A stretch of 64,000 nucleotides of DNA, from the NCBI GenBank assembly GCA_004794785.1, contig SJOL01008373.1, forward strand, positions 202,605-266,604. Direction: 5' to 3'. The notes beneath the pieces were generated by a model. That model was not told where the DNA came from. It did not search any database and saw only the letters and a program-made list of their open reading frames with translations. Source of the stretch: Opisthorchis felineus (taxonomy: Eukaryota; Platyhelminthes; Trematoda; Opisthorchiida; Opisthorchiidae). Position 1 is the stretch's first letter. Each line of letters begins with the position of its first letter. Positions 32,034 through 45,697 of the stretch are shown here, one piece after another. The position numbers were made by a program, and so were the translations under genes.

Positions 32034-35000
32034 CGAAGTTTTAAAAACATGACAAAGGGTGCCAAACAGGTCAACCAGTGCCACTCAGGAGCTGTGTGCA
32101 TAGGGCCGTAAAACCAGGAAAGGGAAGGGTTTTCGGATGACGTGAGAATCCAGAACTAGTAGAAAAATCGAATTAGCTTTCTCAATAAGTGCTACAGTAC
32201 TCAGCAAGGAAATCTCAAGAATACCTAAAGAGAGCAAAGCAGTGCACCCAACTGGACAAACAATTTTTCCGCCAGAACGCACCGTATATGTCGATTGAAC
32301 CGCGGAATATGTGGCAAATTTCGAGGAACCTAAACCATATCAGATAACTTTCATACAAAGTCGCTCCTTGGTTATCGACAGGAATAATTAAAACGAATAG
32401 GGAATGTTACTGAAATGGATGTTTTCCGGTAAAACCTTCTACCGTAACAAACTCAAAACATCACGCAACAAGTACTCTTTTGTCAGCAGTAGTTCTGACA
32501 GGATAACTGCCGCCTCGGCCATTATATAACAGTCATTCACCCACAATCCATATCGCGCGATCCTTCGGAACGCATACTGGCGGAGTGTATCGGAACCAGA
32601 AAATACTTTAGAGCAACATCAAAGGTTTCCAAAATGAATAGAACTATTCCGTTTGCTCGTAGTAATCTAGAAGGGGAAAGCTTGCTGAAGAAGCATCGGT
32701 TTCCAAGAATCGCCAGCTTACTTTGTATGGGAATAACCGTGGAAATTAGGACCACAGTTTTTGTGCCGATATGCATTATTGCTATAAACACGTTACATTT
32801 CATCCCAAATTGTGTCAAAAGTATAAACCCATTGTTGGGCTACCCGGTACGCAGCTTCCTCACAGGAATGTCATGATTAAAAACTCTTAGTTTGCGTTTT
32901 TTTTCATGGATAATACTAATTTTTATTCTTTAAACGAAAAAACGGTTATCAAGCTACGTAAATAAACTAGGGTGATTCTGGGAAAATGCCGTATGGTCTG
33001 GCATAAAAGATAAAATGAAAAGTGCGGGCTATTATAAAAAACGTAGACGTATGGTAACTATATTCATGAACATGCCTAGATCCCTCGTGGCAAGATTTGT
33101 CCATGTAAGCAAGGATATTTTTCTCCGCAGCAGGATGTCACAAGGGATTGGTCTAAAAGTACAACAGACTATTCATTAACCAGCTCTTATGTACTGAACA
33201 AATGTCGAAAGGAGAAACACGTTGTTTCATCCCAGCAAGAAATTAGTTGTCCCACTCAATACCAGTAATGCCTGGTTTCTACTTTTTCTACTGGGATATT
33301 TGTTAAGTTCTCAAGAAATTCTGTCCGGTCTGAGAAAGAAGAGGAATCATTCCAGAAACAACTGTTCATAAGAATAAATATTGGCCAATCGCACCGTGGA
33401 CATCTCAATGTCTTCTTTTGGATGTAAATGGTGATAAGCCAAAACACATGCGTCTTGTGGGAATTCTAGTTTATGTCACGATCACGAATTTTTGTGTTTG
33501 AAGCAGATTTGCTGGGTTTAGTGTGGCGATACTGAATTTCAGAGGGTTTTTTTATCCAAATGGATCTGACAGACGTACGCGTGGCATTGTCTTATCGCCC
33601 TCAGTTTACTGTTGTTTTGAGGTAACTGCATAAAGACTCCTGGTATCTACCGGCAAACGCAAGCACTATTTCTATACAGTGCTTACAAAAAGTGTATAAC
33701 ACGGAGTCAAAATGCGATCCTTTTTCATTTGTGTTCATGTCGATTTGGTTTGTTTCCTGTCCGTCGACCGTTAAATCAGACGTTGGTACTGCATAGCATA
33801 TTATTTCTGCAACTTTAAATAAGAATGTTCAAGTCTAGGGACATCAGATACCTTGGTGTGGCATAGTGTAATCGTCCGCTATTTTACATCTTTGAAGTAT
33901 CACTTGAAAAATGTGTTTGCATAACTCTGTAAGTACAAACAGTAACCGCTGAGAGTAAGCAAATGTCGATCTATGAGCTGGTAGTCACAGATAACTGGCG
34001 AGGTGTTCTGTCCTCTTGTATATACCAAATGTATCATCACAAATGAATTTCGAGAGACAAACTCGATTCAATAAAGGTGATTTAATACAGCGATTGCTTG
34101 TTGTTGAATCACCAAGTGGGTGGTCCGATGTGCGAAGGACTGTCTATAACATCTGGCAAGAGGACTCAGTTATTCACTGTCTCCGAATCAAGTTAACAAT
34201 GCGTAGGCCTAAGATGATAAATTTGTTTTTGTAAAATCAAAATCCTTAAATCAATTACTGAACCATCACGTGGAAAACAGCAGCAATATTTCATGCTCAG
34301 TGTTGCGTTCGGGGCAAACTACATTCCCGTTACTCTTGGGATTTATAAAAAAATTTTGGTCTTAAAAAGGAGTTTCCTACGATCTGTCCCAGAACCATTT
34401 TAAATAATATCCCATCACTATGCCCTTCAGGAGAATTTCTGTTCTGGTACGTACCTCCAGGGGCACTTCACCGACAAACCATATGCTTTACAAGTCGCCC
34501 AGTTTAACCAGAACATGACATCATTATATGTAGAAAAATTGACTTTAAGTCGGTTATCAGCATTAGGAACACCGATGAAATAAGGTTGCTGTGACATGGG
34601 AAGTTACCGTCCGAGTGCTGACAAAGCTATCCACATTCATGGGGTTCAAATCGGATGGGCTTTAAACATGCCTACTTACACTGAAAAACATAGGCAGATC
34701 AAGAAATGGAGGAACAGTAGACTTTTACATACTCCTTAACAAAACGATGCATTTCAGTTATCTACTTCCGAAGTAGTTTCCTTAGTGTCAAATGTCTCAC
34801 TACGTCAAGCTGTTTAAAATGCTGAGTGAAATTTCTGCATTTACTTTCAGCCAATGTAGCAGGTTAATCAGTAAAGCAACCATGATCAAATGGTCTCAGT
34901 TCTCAGTGGGATTTTGTGTTTGGATATAATAGTACAGATTGAACATGCGCTCCATGTTACCTTGCATACCACCAAGTGAGCAGTGAAAAATATCCATCAT

Positions 35001-35225
35001 TACATTACATTGGGTAACTAGTCAGCGTGCTAAATGTCAGCAACCAAAAGCGAAAGGACCAACCGAAAAGCGTAAGGCCGGTTGTCGGGTTTGGTTCTCA
35101 AGAAGGATCGGCTTTTCAGCCAACCGGTTCAAGTAACCTGACACATGTTACGGGACACGTTCATATTTGGGCAAATTTACGTGTATGATTCCTCATCTGA
35201 TTATATATGTTCTCACAATATTTAG
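32034..35225. other. Unassigned sequence
   Basis: Frames at 32537-32818 (minus), 32634-32876 (plus) and 34016-34234 (plus, with SGWSDVRRTVYNIWQED) look protein-like but have no motif or strong splice sites. At 35040-35160 there is a palindromic patch: GAAAAGC pairs with GCTTTTC, and GGTTGTCGGGTTTGGTTCT resembles the complement of 36228-36246. Confidence 0.35.
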
Positions 35226-35445
35226 GACATTTGAGGAATATCAGGTCGTTTACGCGTCATTTTCAGAAAATTGTAAGAGCGAAATGCTCCCAAAATGGTT
35301 GTTTAAGCATAACATGTCTGCCAAAACTGGCCTACTAGCACTATCCATAGCTACATCGTCAAAGTTTCCGTATACATTTATTTCGCACTTGGATATTTTC
35401 GGTACACAAAAGCTGCAGTTTCCTAAGGTTTCTAAAGTTTTTTAG
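35226..35445 (+). CDS. Possible exon, unknown protein
   Basis: An acceptor with a good pyrimidine tract (TATATATGTTCTCACAATATTTAG) ends at 35225. The frame then stays open for about 72 codons to TAG, with a balanced soluble composition (TFEEYQVVYASFSENCKSEM). No family is recognised. Confidence 0.25.
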
Positions 35446-35888
35446 GCAACAAACTGATATACTAACCTTATGCTTTTCGATATCTTTAACTCCAAAAGCC
35501 ACGGTGGCCCTCTTGAACACTCATTGTACTGTACGCTAGTGTGCACTTGGCACTTTTTTTCAGATTTCCAGCTTTACCCCAGTAGAGTCTAAAGAATGAC
35601 TGGTTCGAAGTTTGTCTGAGAGGGGCCAGTCGAGAATGCACCTTTGAATTGCCCCAGAACGAGAAAGATTTCTTAATCAAAACAACGTTATCCAGGACCA
35701 CCCACTACCGTGTGTTATCGTCCACAGAAAAGCTCGTTCACAATAGGCCAAAGTATATGCAGCGAAGAAGAAATATCTTATCGTTATACTACAGTTTAAA
35801 GGAAGCAATTTGGCCGCAGCGACCAGGCTACAGTTGTGTGCACTTACCCAGGTTTTAAAATATTCTTAATTCCTGTAAAAAGCAGGTC
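35446..35888. other. Unassigned sequence
   Basis: A basic plus frame at 35649-35858 and an opposite minus frame at 35486-35701 overlap. Neither is supported. Confidence 0.4.
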
Positions 35889-35981
35889 GTTGAGGGAGAT
35901 ATTGGTAGATGTTAGTAGGCCATTGTTCGGTTCGCTGAGCTGGATAATTTGGTAAAAAACGTTCCGTCACCAACAGGGGTA
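35889..35981 (+). repeat. Dispersed repeat family A, copy 2
   Basis: GTTGAGGGAGATATTGGTAG at the start and AACGTTCCGTCACCAACAGG at the end match both ends of the copy at 30275 in the same order. The middle is more diverged. Confidence 0.6.
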
Positions 35982-36805
35982 ATATAATAAGTGGGTATTG
36001 GGTATGCTATTTGCCGTAGTGCATCGGTGTGTAGGACTATACAGAGGCTACACCAAACAGGCGTGTCAACATGAGGAATAAAACACATAAAGCAAAAAAA
36101 TCCTCTGTTCCAAGCCTCCCGTACGAAATCCCCTGCAATTGAAATGAGACCTACATTGACGGAACGCATGGAAGCTTATTTAACTGTGGGTCTCGTTATC
36201 GAAGGCGGTTGATTGAACCGTCAACCGGAGTTCAGAACCAAGCCCGACAAATGACTTCGTCGGTTGCAAGGCCTACTCCATTCACTGGTCATTGGGTTGA
36301 CCTCTAGAAGTCATCCAATTTTACGATCAGCAATCCTAACCCGAAACCGTTAGCGTTCAGCGGGACAATCATAACTGGTAACCACTGGCGAAGCCTGTGC
36401 AATCAGGAAGCCTGGAGATGTCCAATTAAATTGCTTCGGGGTAAAGAGATTTACCCAACTTGTTTACACAAATACTGGCTGCATTCAGCACTTTATTCTT
36501 ATACGAGGTGTATTCGGTAGGCGGCTGAGGAAATTAATATGAACAGTTAACTTTTCGCATCTGCACTCTTGCTTTGTTATACAACTGAATTAAAGGTGAT
36601 GTCTTCTTCAGCAGCTTAATATCGGGATGCCTCTGTATGAACCGCATTACTCGTGACCACAGGTCGGATATTCTTATGTCAGTTTTGGCATACAAATTGA
36701 GATTAGCCAAGGACGTTTATGAATATAATAAGGGATAGTTTCATTCATTTACGTGTTGCGTGTCTGACGTTTTATGCAAGCACAGATACCACTCTTGATT
36801 CCAGT
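35982..36805. other. Unassigned; possible repeat fragment
   Basis: At 36190-36300 the complement reads TTGTCGGGCTTGGTTCTGAA, close to TTGTCGGGTTTGGTTCTCAA at about 35082. These are two diverged copies of some short repeat in opposite orientation. No gene. Confidence 0.35.
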
Positions 36806-36900
36806 GGAATTTAATTTTTAATTTAATTTAAATTTAATTTTAATTTTAATTTTCAATTTTAATTTTAATTTAATTTGATTTAATTTAATTTTAATTTTTA
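36806..36900. repeat. AATTT/AATTTT low-complexity tract
   Basis: About 95 bases made almost only of AATTT, AATTTT and AATTTAA units, a degenerate pentamer/hexamer repeat. Confidence 0.9.
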
Positions 36901-36903
36901 TAC

Positions 36904-37086
36904 CTATGCTCTTTTCACTCTTTTCCAATCGTATTTACGGCGTTCTTCACTGGATAAATGCCGCTCTAACAAACGTTCTCCTATGTCTGTCAAGTTTCTG
37001 TTTGAATTCGTGAGAGCTTGTTCGGAACAAACAGATAGCAGCAAGCATATTCTCGTGGAGCGTCCGTTGTTTTCGCAGCCAGCCAC
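36904..37086 (-). CDS. Possible terminal exon, unknown
   Basis: A 60-codon minus frame ends in TAG immediately beside the AATTT tract. Its second half (LTDIGERLLERHLSSEERRK) is strongly helical and charged, like a real C-terminal helix. It has no clear acceptor and no family. Confidence 0.25.
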   Translation of the reverse strand: MAGCENNGRSTRICLLLSVCSEQALTNSNRNLTDIGERLLERHLSSEERRKYDWKRVKRA

Positions 37087-38829
37087 ACAATTCAGCTAGG
37101 GTTCAATCTGTTATTTCCTTCAACTTCTCAGCGACACTGGGATCGACTCTAACATACAGGTATAAATAATAAAAGCCAATTGAGCTTCTGTAGTATAAGA
37201 AGCGTTACTAGAAAGGTCTGCATGTTCTTGGATTTTATGGAAACATTTAAAAAGAGAGAGGTACAATTTGGACTGGTGGCCCAAACCGTAACTATGCAGA
37301 GCATACATTTGAGTTTGAAACAAACTGCTAAAATGTGCCCCATGTGTGTACAATACTATTAGTAACATGCTGGAAGGGGATCGGAGGCACCATATAATCA
37401 AACATATGCGGCAACCGTCATGAATAAACCACATGTATCGAGAATAAACAATTGTCATGTGATTCCAACTTGAAATTTCGCCTATTGCAGGCGAAAAGTA
37501 GACTACACTTCACGCACAAAGATTGCCGTACGCATATCACTTGCAATTTTTGGCCAAAGCTAAATATAGATTGTGAAAATGTTTATTTAAGATTGAGACG
37601 TAAGAAAGCAATTCGCCTACATTGAAGGGAAGCACGTATGTGCAAACACTCATTTTGGAATATTATCAGACGCAAGGATCAAAAGAAGCGGTAAAGTACT
37701 CATTGCTCAGGTGCAATTTTCAGTTAATTTTTTTCCTGAATCAGAAACACTGAGTCTAATAATCTTGAAATATCGCTGTGCAGCGCAACATAAAGTATCA
37801 AAGTAAGCTAGACCACCTTGGACTATGTCTTCTTTTTTCTGAGCATCATCCCGTTTGTGCTATAATCTACCAAGCTCCTTCAAATTAGACTTTCTGTCAC
37901 CAAATTGTACCTTCTTTCATGTGAGGTATTGAGTGAAGCGATCCATTACCTAGCACGTTTTTTTTTTTGAAAATTGTAACTCACTCAAGGAACCTTGTTT
38001 ATCTCGGTGGGTATTATATGTGGCGTGTACTGCTTTGCTTATTTTTACGGCACACCAAGTTTTTACAAAACGGGAAGTCCGTCAAGTGAAGACAGTCGTT
38101 AAAGTACGGGGATGCGTCATCCGCTCATCAAAATGCCATCAGAATTTGCTTATACGCCCTCCTGCAATAAGAGCGCGATGACAGCTAGGGTGCTTGTATT
38201 ACAAACCATTCGCCTGTGATGCAGCTTGCAAGAATCTGTGGCATCCTAGAAAATCGTGTTTAATTGACGAGTTTACAAACCAATTCGGTGATCATATACA
38301 CCCATATAGCCACGTTTGATAAAAGAGGCGGTTCCATTGGTCATCGCAAAAGAGGATGCCATGTCTCCACAATTTAATGTTTCAAATGAATCATAATATT
38401 TGTTACACACGACAGCAAAATTATTTCGTAAAATGTCTTTGAGATAGGAGACTCTACTATGAGATCTTTGGTAGACTAGAATTTCGGAAGTGATCCCATG
38501 CTGTAAACAAGTACGGTGCCCTGACCTACAAAAACTGATTGTTTTATGTCGAAAGAAAATAAATAATCGAACTTGAATCTACCGATGTTTACCAGTAAAA
38601 TCGGTGGACTTCTGATGTTGATATCACAATGTCGAAATCTCACCTGTCTTTCGGGGCAAGTCAGATCAATTTTACAGAGAGAAACTGCTTGGGTGTGAAT
38701 AATAAAATAAATATTCCGGTATTCTTGATGTGAGAAATGACTTGAAGTTGGCAGCCAACGTACATCGGATGTGATCAGAGCTGGCGGTCATCAATTGTGT
38801 TGACACTGTATTCCCTTTGTTTACAACAG
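37087..38829. other. Unassigned sequence
   Basis: At 37120-37458 both strands are open (plus 37180-37362 and minus 37120-37458). No evidence selects either. Confidence 0.4.
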
Positions 38830-39087
38830 CGGGAAAGCTCCTTCAATCTGACTTTTCCGGACTTTCTCCATAAATATATAGTCGGATTGGGGAGAAAGCT
38901 AAGGGCAAGCTGCTTCGTAATTTCTTGCAAATATTCCTCACCACATCTTAGTTTCCTATTTATTGAACTTCCTCAAGTTCACATTGTGTTGCTCAGCATT
39001 CAATGGGTTTGCCAAATGAGCGTGCCTATAGCACGGAGCCGGGAGTACCATACCCCACTGGTTACTCTTGGCCGCGAAGCTCGCTGA
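38830..39087 (+). CDS. Possible exon, unknown protein
   Basis: The acceptor GTATTCCCTTTGTTTACAACAG precedes a frame of about 85 codons ending in TGA. It starts with RESSFNLTFPDFLHKYIVGL and has a more hydrophobic centre. No donor is needed if terminal. Family unknown. Confidence 0.25.
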   Translation, partial: RESSFNLTFPDFLHKYIVGLGRKLRASCFVISCKYSSPHLSFLFIELPQVHIVLLSIQWVCQMSVPIARSREYHTPLVTLGREAR

Positions 39088-40075
39088 TAGCTGAACATCA
39101 ATAAATATGTACATTTTATACGAATGAGCCCCTGAGTTTATACATACCCGATATTTGTTTTTGTATCTTTCCTAAAGGGTAGCAAAAATGCTACTTGCAC
39201 CTCGAAGACATATTGTTCACTGTAATTCGATTAAAAAGGATGACAACTTAAACCCATAAGTGTGATGCCTGTGGGAAGGCGTTCACGTATAGCCATGTAT
39301 TATTTGAATGTCTCATGGTTTGTTCACCTGAAAGTTAAAAAATACACTGTGTAATTCCAGTAATATCTCGTACATGTTAATTAGTACATGGGAATTTTCT
39401 TGTTTTCATTGTTTATTCACTCATTTAAACAAACCATTTTCATACTCTGGGAAACCTTGTTTTCGGTTTAACGTACACTGGCATTAGTCTAAAAGTTTTC
39501 AAACGACGAAAGTCATATTGACTTCTTCGCTCGATAGGTGATTTGACATACGTAAACAAAAATTCATTAGCAGTGTCAACTTGTCAGGTGCGTCAAAACA
39601 TCTATCCATCTGCCTCATTCAGAGTTTTCAATATTTTCTTTTTATAAGTCCGGGAAGCGAATGAAGAAAAAGAATGGTTTGCAAATTAGAATGGTGTTGA
39701 CTGAGGCTACCGCCGAATAACAATTGAACCATTATTTATAATATCTCTCAAGGGAATGTGCAAACTCAGGCCACCTCACATTTCATTTGGAATGAGATTT
39801 AAGATGTCGAAACATTTTTTTCTATAAATGATGCTACTTTCAAGGTTAGTAGTGTGCCCTGTTCCAGAGTTTTGGTCAACCTCACGGACATTCATACGAA
39901 GGAGAAACAGAACATTTCTGAAGATTCCCGTCTTTCTCAGAACGAAGGGTAGTGTTCAGTGTTAAGTACCTACGTGTGCTTATAACTGTTCATTTTCTCT
40001 TGACTTGATCAAAATTATGGCCTGGTTGGTTATTGTGGACTATTCGGATGCATCCCAAAGAGCCAAGCCTTGCGA
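39088..40075. other. Unassigned sequence
   Basis: Nothing was seen here. Confidence 0.5.
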
Positions 40076-40150
40076 GTTGTTGGAATATTGGTAACTCAAA
40101 TTTGTGCATTGGCTTTTGATCAACAGCCGTCTCATCAAGCATGATACACA
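40076..40150 (+). repeat. Dispersed repeat family A, copy 3 (5' part)
   Basis: GTTGGAATATTGGTAACTC followed by GTGCATTGGCTTTTGATCA matches the first ~55 bases of the copy at 30275. The AACGTTTCGTCACC end is not found, so the copy is truncated or eroded. Confidence 0.55.
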
Positions 40151-42506
40151 ATTTACCTGTGTCCTGTTCCTTTTCTGATGGAAGGTCTATATTGGACCTC
40201 CCATTTGCTTATTCGGTAGCTTTCCCTTCACTCTATGTGTACTCCTCGGCTTGTGGTTATCAGTGCGTTTGTGACATAATATCTGGAGCTTTGACCCTGT
40301 CTAAAAGATAATCATTTATAACAGTATATCTCTTAATAAGCCAGGATGCTTTGTACGGCCTTCGATAGTATAATAACTTTGAGTCATATGCTAGACGGTG
40401 TAGCACTTTTCAGTCATAGAGAGGGTGATACAATCCAAACCATTATAACCTCTATTCTTTGAATGAGTTTGTTGTCCGAACTGTCCCAAAGTCTCTCAAA
40501 ATTTCTTTTCTACTCAGGAGGCTTTCTTTCTACTGCGAATCCCAGCCTAAACTAGTGGTACTCACAAACATATAAAACAAACAATATCAATGATGCCCAA
40601 TTGGTCTTCTGCAACTAGTGTGTAGGAGTGAAATATAATGGTTTTTGTCGTTGACAGTTAACGAACAGAACGGAAAGCACAAGTTACATGAAAATCCGGA
40701 AGGGCATAAATAAACAGTCTTAACTAGGCTAACCCAGGTAGCATTTTTTTATCACTCAAGTAGAAATCTTATTAAGTATTTTACCAGGCACTAATTTTGA
40801 GCAAAATAACCCTCGGAAGGAGGGTAACGCAAATTTGGTGAAGACGGGTTAGCCCTCAGTATATGCAAGCTTACTTTAAGATTCATTGATAAATTTAACT
40901 CGTAGCTCCCAGCATTACCAAGGCGCATTAAAATCCGCAGGGTTTGTTTTTTGCTAAACGTGTTCTCTGGCACACCAAACAGTTCTTGGCGAAACACCTC
41001 TAAGTAGTGTGACCGTTTTAAATTTCACGCCAACAGGATAACTTTTCCCAGTGTCTTGGTAGGCTATCAATCTGCACTTCCGCAGTTTTCATGTGCTTTC
41101 CATTTTCAGATATGGTGGCCAACTCCAGATCTCACCAATGATGAAAAATTTCATTATGATCTGTCGCCATACAACGATTGAGTATTGAATAATGACTATG
41201 TGGCTTTGACTGATGCTAGAGACACAGCATCTGATTAAGCATGTAAGGACGACACCCAAAAACGTCAGTTTTCGGATCGCCTCAGCGGAATTCTAAGTAA
41301 ACAACGCAATTAAGCCTGCAGACGGACGCATCGCTCCCTTGGGTGCATTAACGTTAATGACCGCATAAAATAGCCTAGAAAGTGCTGCAGAGTTTGCGGC
41401 CAGGCAAACGTTTTTGAATTGACGTTGGCATCAAGCGGACTACTTATATAGTAGATGGATTAGGTCAACTCCAAGCTGTTGGCTGTGTGATTGAACGTCA
41501 TTGTCATGTATACAAACTGGAAAGTCATCCTTAATCTGTTCGACAGTTTCGTTTCTATCAAATAGCGTGGTATACCTCCAGCAACGCTGCCAGGGACAAC
41601 AATATTCTCTTGCTTGCGAGCGCACACTAGTAGAAGGGGTGACCATAAGAAAGATCATCACCCATTTTTGCATTCAATTGGTCGAACTCCACGAACTAGA
41701 GCAAGCAATTGTGCTTGTGGCTGAATGCGTCCATCAGATAAAAAGTACCGTTGTCTTGATTTTACAAAGCAGACTTTTGCGTTGTCCGGGATTAAGTTAC
41801 TCCGCAGCTATCCTACCGGGGAGATATGCAAGTAATTCAACTTATCAAATAACTCTAGTTATGTCCATCCATATAAAGCACTCGACTGCGACTGGGTTGA
41901 TAGCCGGCGGTGTACACGTCACTAGCTGCCAAACGTGCTAGTCAACTGATATGTATGGTTCACTTTTTGTGGAGTGTGTCTAATGAATTTTCTCCTGCTG
42001 AGGAGTGCTTGCCCGGTTTAGGGACCTCAATTTTACCCAATTTACTTGTGAGGCAAAATTTTTGCTATGGGCGTGTTGCTGTGGCAAAGCATTCGTTATC
42101 ACTGAAATAGTCCCTTCATATGCGGAACGTTCGCAAAAGTATACTAGATAGGTTATTTTTTTCTATTTTTTCACTCACTGAGCAGTGGAATCACCTCTTT
42201 GACTAAAAATGGGCGAATAAAACAGTATAAGAAATAAGCTTTCAGCCATCTTTACGGTCAAGCAGGTGAGCAATATATTATTAACCATCAGTGATATACA
42301 CTGGTGATGTAACCGATTACCATCACCGGTCTTCTCTGTTTGGTGTGGATGAGAGGGAACATTCCTCCCAAGATAAACTTTGGCCGAAATAATCTTTAAA
42401 GATCTATTTTTTTGTTGCTAGTTTAATGCCATGTTGATGTTGTTGTGCGTGTGAATATCGTCATGGACTCAGGCATGTTTGTCTAGTTCTTTTTTATTTG
42501 CTCAAG
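40151..42506. other. Unassigned; open frames at 41.4-42.1 kb
   Basis: A 146-codon plus frame (41501-41941) contains VELHELEQAIVLVAECVHQI, a good helix. It overlaps a minus frame (41440-41673) with FDRNETVEQIKDDFPVCIHD. Both look protein-like and cannot both be coding. No splice sites or domains decide between them. Confidence 0.3.
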
Positions 42507-42772
42507 TAGAAAACCAAGTAGACAAAACAGCCCCAAAATTTGCCAACGCTAGTACATTTTTAGTACTCATTTGTGAAGGTGATGTCGCGGTACCAACTCA
42601 ATCTCAACGAACATTAATTGCTTTTTGGGATCAAAATAGATTCTCGGAGGATAGAAGTGACATATGTATTTGGGAAGAACGAGTGGGACGGTATGATGGG
42701 TGGCGTACTTCTTCCAGGTCCGGTAACCGTTCAGCTACATTTTCCAACTTAAATCTTTTCCTCAACATGTAA
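42507..42772 (+). CDS. Possible exon, unknown protein
   Basis: The pyrimidine-rich acceptor TTCTTTTTTATTTGCTCAAG precedes a frame of about 88 codons that ends in TAA. It contains ENQVDKTAPKFANASTFLVL and an acidic/Trp stretch (FWDQNRFSEDRSDICIWEER). The composition is convincing, but no family is recognised. Confidence 0.3.
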
Positions 42773-45697
42773 ACTGAATTATGACCTTTTTATTGCAGTA
42801 TCTCAATTACTGGAGCACTTTCTTTTTGGTCATTCAGGGACTTTATTAGTAGATCAAAAGTTTGACTAGGGCTAAGCCTCAAAGTGTTGCGTGCTACATT
42901 CGGTTTTGCACTAGTTCATCTGTATAGATAAATCATCCGCCTTCTGCTCTTATTTCCTTCAAGGTACCAACTTTATCAAAGGTTTTGTTTGCGGGCGACG
43001 CTGGCCCGGTGGACAGTTAGTTTACATTTATCACTGTCCTATTTGACCTTGATTTTTGCCGTGAAGAGAATGCATGTGAATCAGGTGTAAGTTTGTCCAC
43101 AATCCCGTGATAGAGTTGGTTGACTGTGTTTACGAACGACATTTGTCAGTGAACTACTGGGCCTGCCGTATTGGTTTATATGGAGTAGTGGGATATAATC
43201 TAGGTATGCCTAATTTCCCACGTAATATCAAGTACCAACTTTTCAGGAGATTGGTTTGATGTTAGGACTCTTGCCTGAAAGCATTTTTTCAGGGTTAAAT
43301 TGATTGTCCAGATGACTCTTTCTCTAGAACATGTTTTCTTCACTTATTTCCTCAATGGCTTCGTGGATATGGTAAAACTACTACCAAGCAGTTACCCTTG
43401 CTACAGCTCCAGCGAAACCTTCAGATAAAGGGACGGTAAGCAGAACTGACTTGGTAGGACACCAAACTTTGCTGAAAACCCTGAGGAAAATATCTGCAGA
43501 CGTTATAAAATTACCTGGGTGCGAAATGCGATCATAACACACTAACCTACTTGCCACTCTCTGAAAGTCACAAATCTCGCTCATAACACTTCCAAACCAA
43601 AAGAACTTAGCACTCTACAAGAATGTGATAAAAAACCAGTCATCAGGCGGATTGCACGTCACTAACACATATGGCCCGTGCAAGATCATGCTAAAATTGC
43701 ACTAACGAGTATTTTCCCCAGAGGAAGTGATTTCTGACCCAGCACGATGATTCCTGTGTTACTGGTTGTAAGCAAACCAGTTTGAAATTCAAAAAGTGAG
43801 GCAAAAACAGAGTATTCGAATCACTTGCTCAATTTTCATTTACGAGTTTGGTCAGTTTTTAAAGCACAGCTAGAGTTTATATGGAAGGACTGTGACTTCT
43901 TTCATGCCAGGTCGTGACTTTCCTTCATGGTTCCGCCCGCGCATCAATTGCAATCAGTTTGTGGATCTTAATTGCCCTCTTAAAATACAGGCTTCATAAC
44001 GAAAATTGTTTCACCTAGGCATTCACTCTAATAATTTTATATACCCTTTTGCTATTTAGGTTTAAGTAAATTCCTTTATACCCATTGAAATAATTGTACA
44101 CAGGCCCTACTCCACAGAAAAACTAGCATGCATAGGTGAGATTCTGGACAGTTATTTTACGCAAGCATACAAAATCGTTATCAAAGATGTTGGGGGAAAA
44201 ACACTTTTGGAAACCGAAAAAAATGGGTGGAGTACGCCATATTATTTTAGCATCAATGACTTAACCACTTCAGACAGTTGTGATTTTACAACAAAAACAA
44301 CGCAATGGCATAATTATTTCTAGAAAGTGCTCGTTATGCGCCTGGTGGGCATTCAAATAATAATCCGAAAATTTCGTACATCGGGTATTTGAAAGATTTC
44401 GCTAAAATTTTCGCATAATTGATAATTTGCCGATAAGTCAGTAACGCGTGCTTTCAGTTTTTACGAGGCCGCTCGTCACTTTAGAAAGCACATCATATAT
44501 TTCACCTCACCTGTCCTTAATGAACAGACTTGGATCCTGGATCTCCACAGACCTTAATTGCTCAACTGAACATTCCATCTGTTGACTCCGTTTTTGCCTT
44601 AAAAGCTTGAGATGTAAAACTAAGGCCTCCATGATTTTGTTTTTACCAATTTGTTTGGGTTATTTATGGACGTAGTTGATTGGAATTCAAAGAAACGCCT
44701 TAGTAAAAATCGCACATTTTAATTGCACTCTTTTTTGCAGATGTATTTCTTGTTCACGGAAGGTTCAGCTGAACATCCACTGACTGTTTCATTTTTAGTA
44801 ATTTTTAGCTAAATGTGCTCGATAGGGTTTTCTTCTAATTTCAGCTGAAATGTTGTCCAATACATCGGAGCAAAGTTGCCTGAAGGTTGATAGAATGCTT
44901 CCGTATAGAATGGGGGTCTCATAGAGATTCTGCGCTGCACATCGTGAAAATGAATATCACTTTGACTTTCAGCAGAAGGAACTCCGTCAATCATTTATGG
45001 TCAGCAATTCTAACGAGCGCTTCAGCTGAAAAATAACAAACAAAATTCTGGATTTGATTAGAAATGTAGGTATTAGGCTGCGCAGGCATTTGCATTTTTT
45101 GTAGCAAACCGTCGTACTTTTATTTTGGTTAATGAGTTTTTCCGGCTTCACACACCATCCATCATCCTAACTGTAGCTGAGGTGGCTCCGAAACTTTCGG
45201 AGGCATCAGTTATTTTGATAGTGCAAGTATAAACAATTCTCGGCTTCCTAGGTACTGTACACAAGCTTTAGCGAAACATTCAACTGGTGACCAAACGACA
45301 ACGTAATCTATAGCGCGGTAGGAAGTCAGGAAAAATGAAAAGTTTAACCCTAGTTCAGTGTCTGTCATGCTGTTTCAAAATTAGAAACGTAACCTGTTTT
45401 TTGAATCCGCGGTTTGCAGAACATACCAAAAAGGTGCGTACACACAATTCCCGTTGGGTGCAAAAGCTATCTTGGAACGAAGACTGACAACCAACCTTCA
45501 CCTTTGTGGCAGTCTGACCCGTATTCTAATATTCTGGCACGCAATAAACCTATGATTACGTAGAATGTCGCTGATTAACATGAACAACTGAATTGTTTGC
45601 AGATAAGAGTTGTAGTCAGATACAGTTTATTGATAGTTGGTTGTAGGGGAAACTATATTAGATAGCCTGTCTACACCACTTTCATTGATCAAATTAG
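42773..45697. other. Unassigned sequence
   Basis: No supported feature; presumably intergenic or intronic. Confidence 0.5.

Noticed and set aside
34630..34670. tRNA gene at GGGGTTCAAATCGG
   Set aside because: Only a B-box-like string; no acceptor stem, anticodon arm or box A at tRNA spacing.
13250..45660. Shared string GTAGGGGAAAC at ~13253, ~24415 and ~45645
   Set aside because: Matches of 11-12 bases are expected many times by chance in 64 kb, and the flanks do not align.
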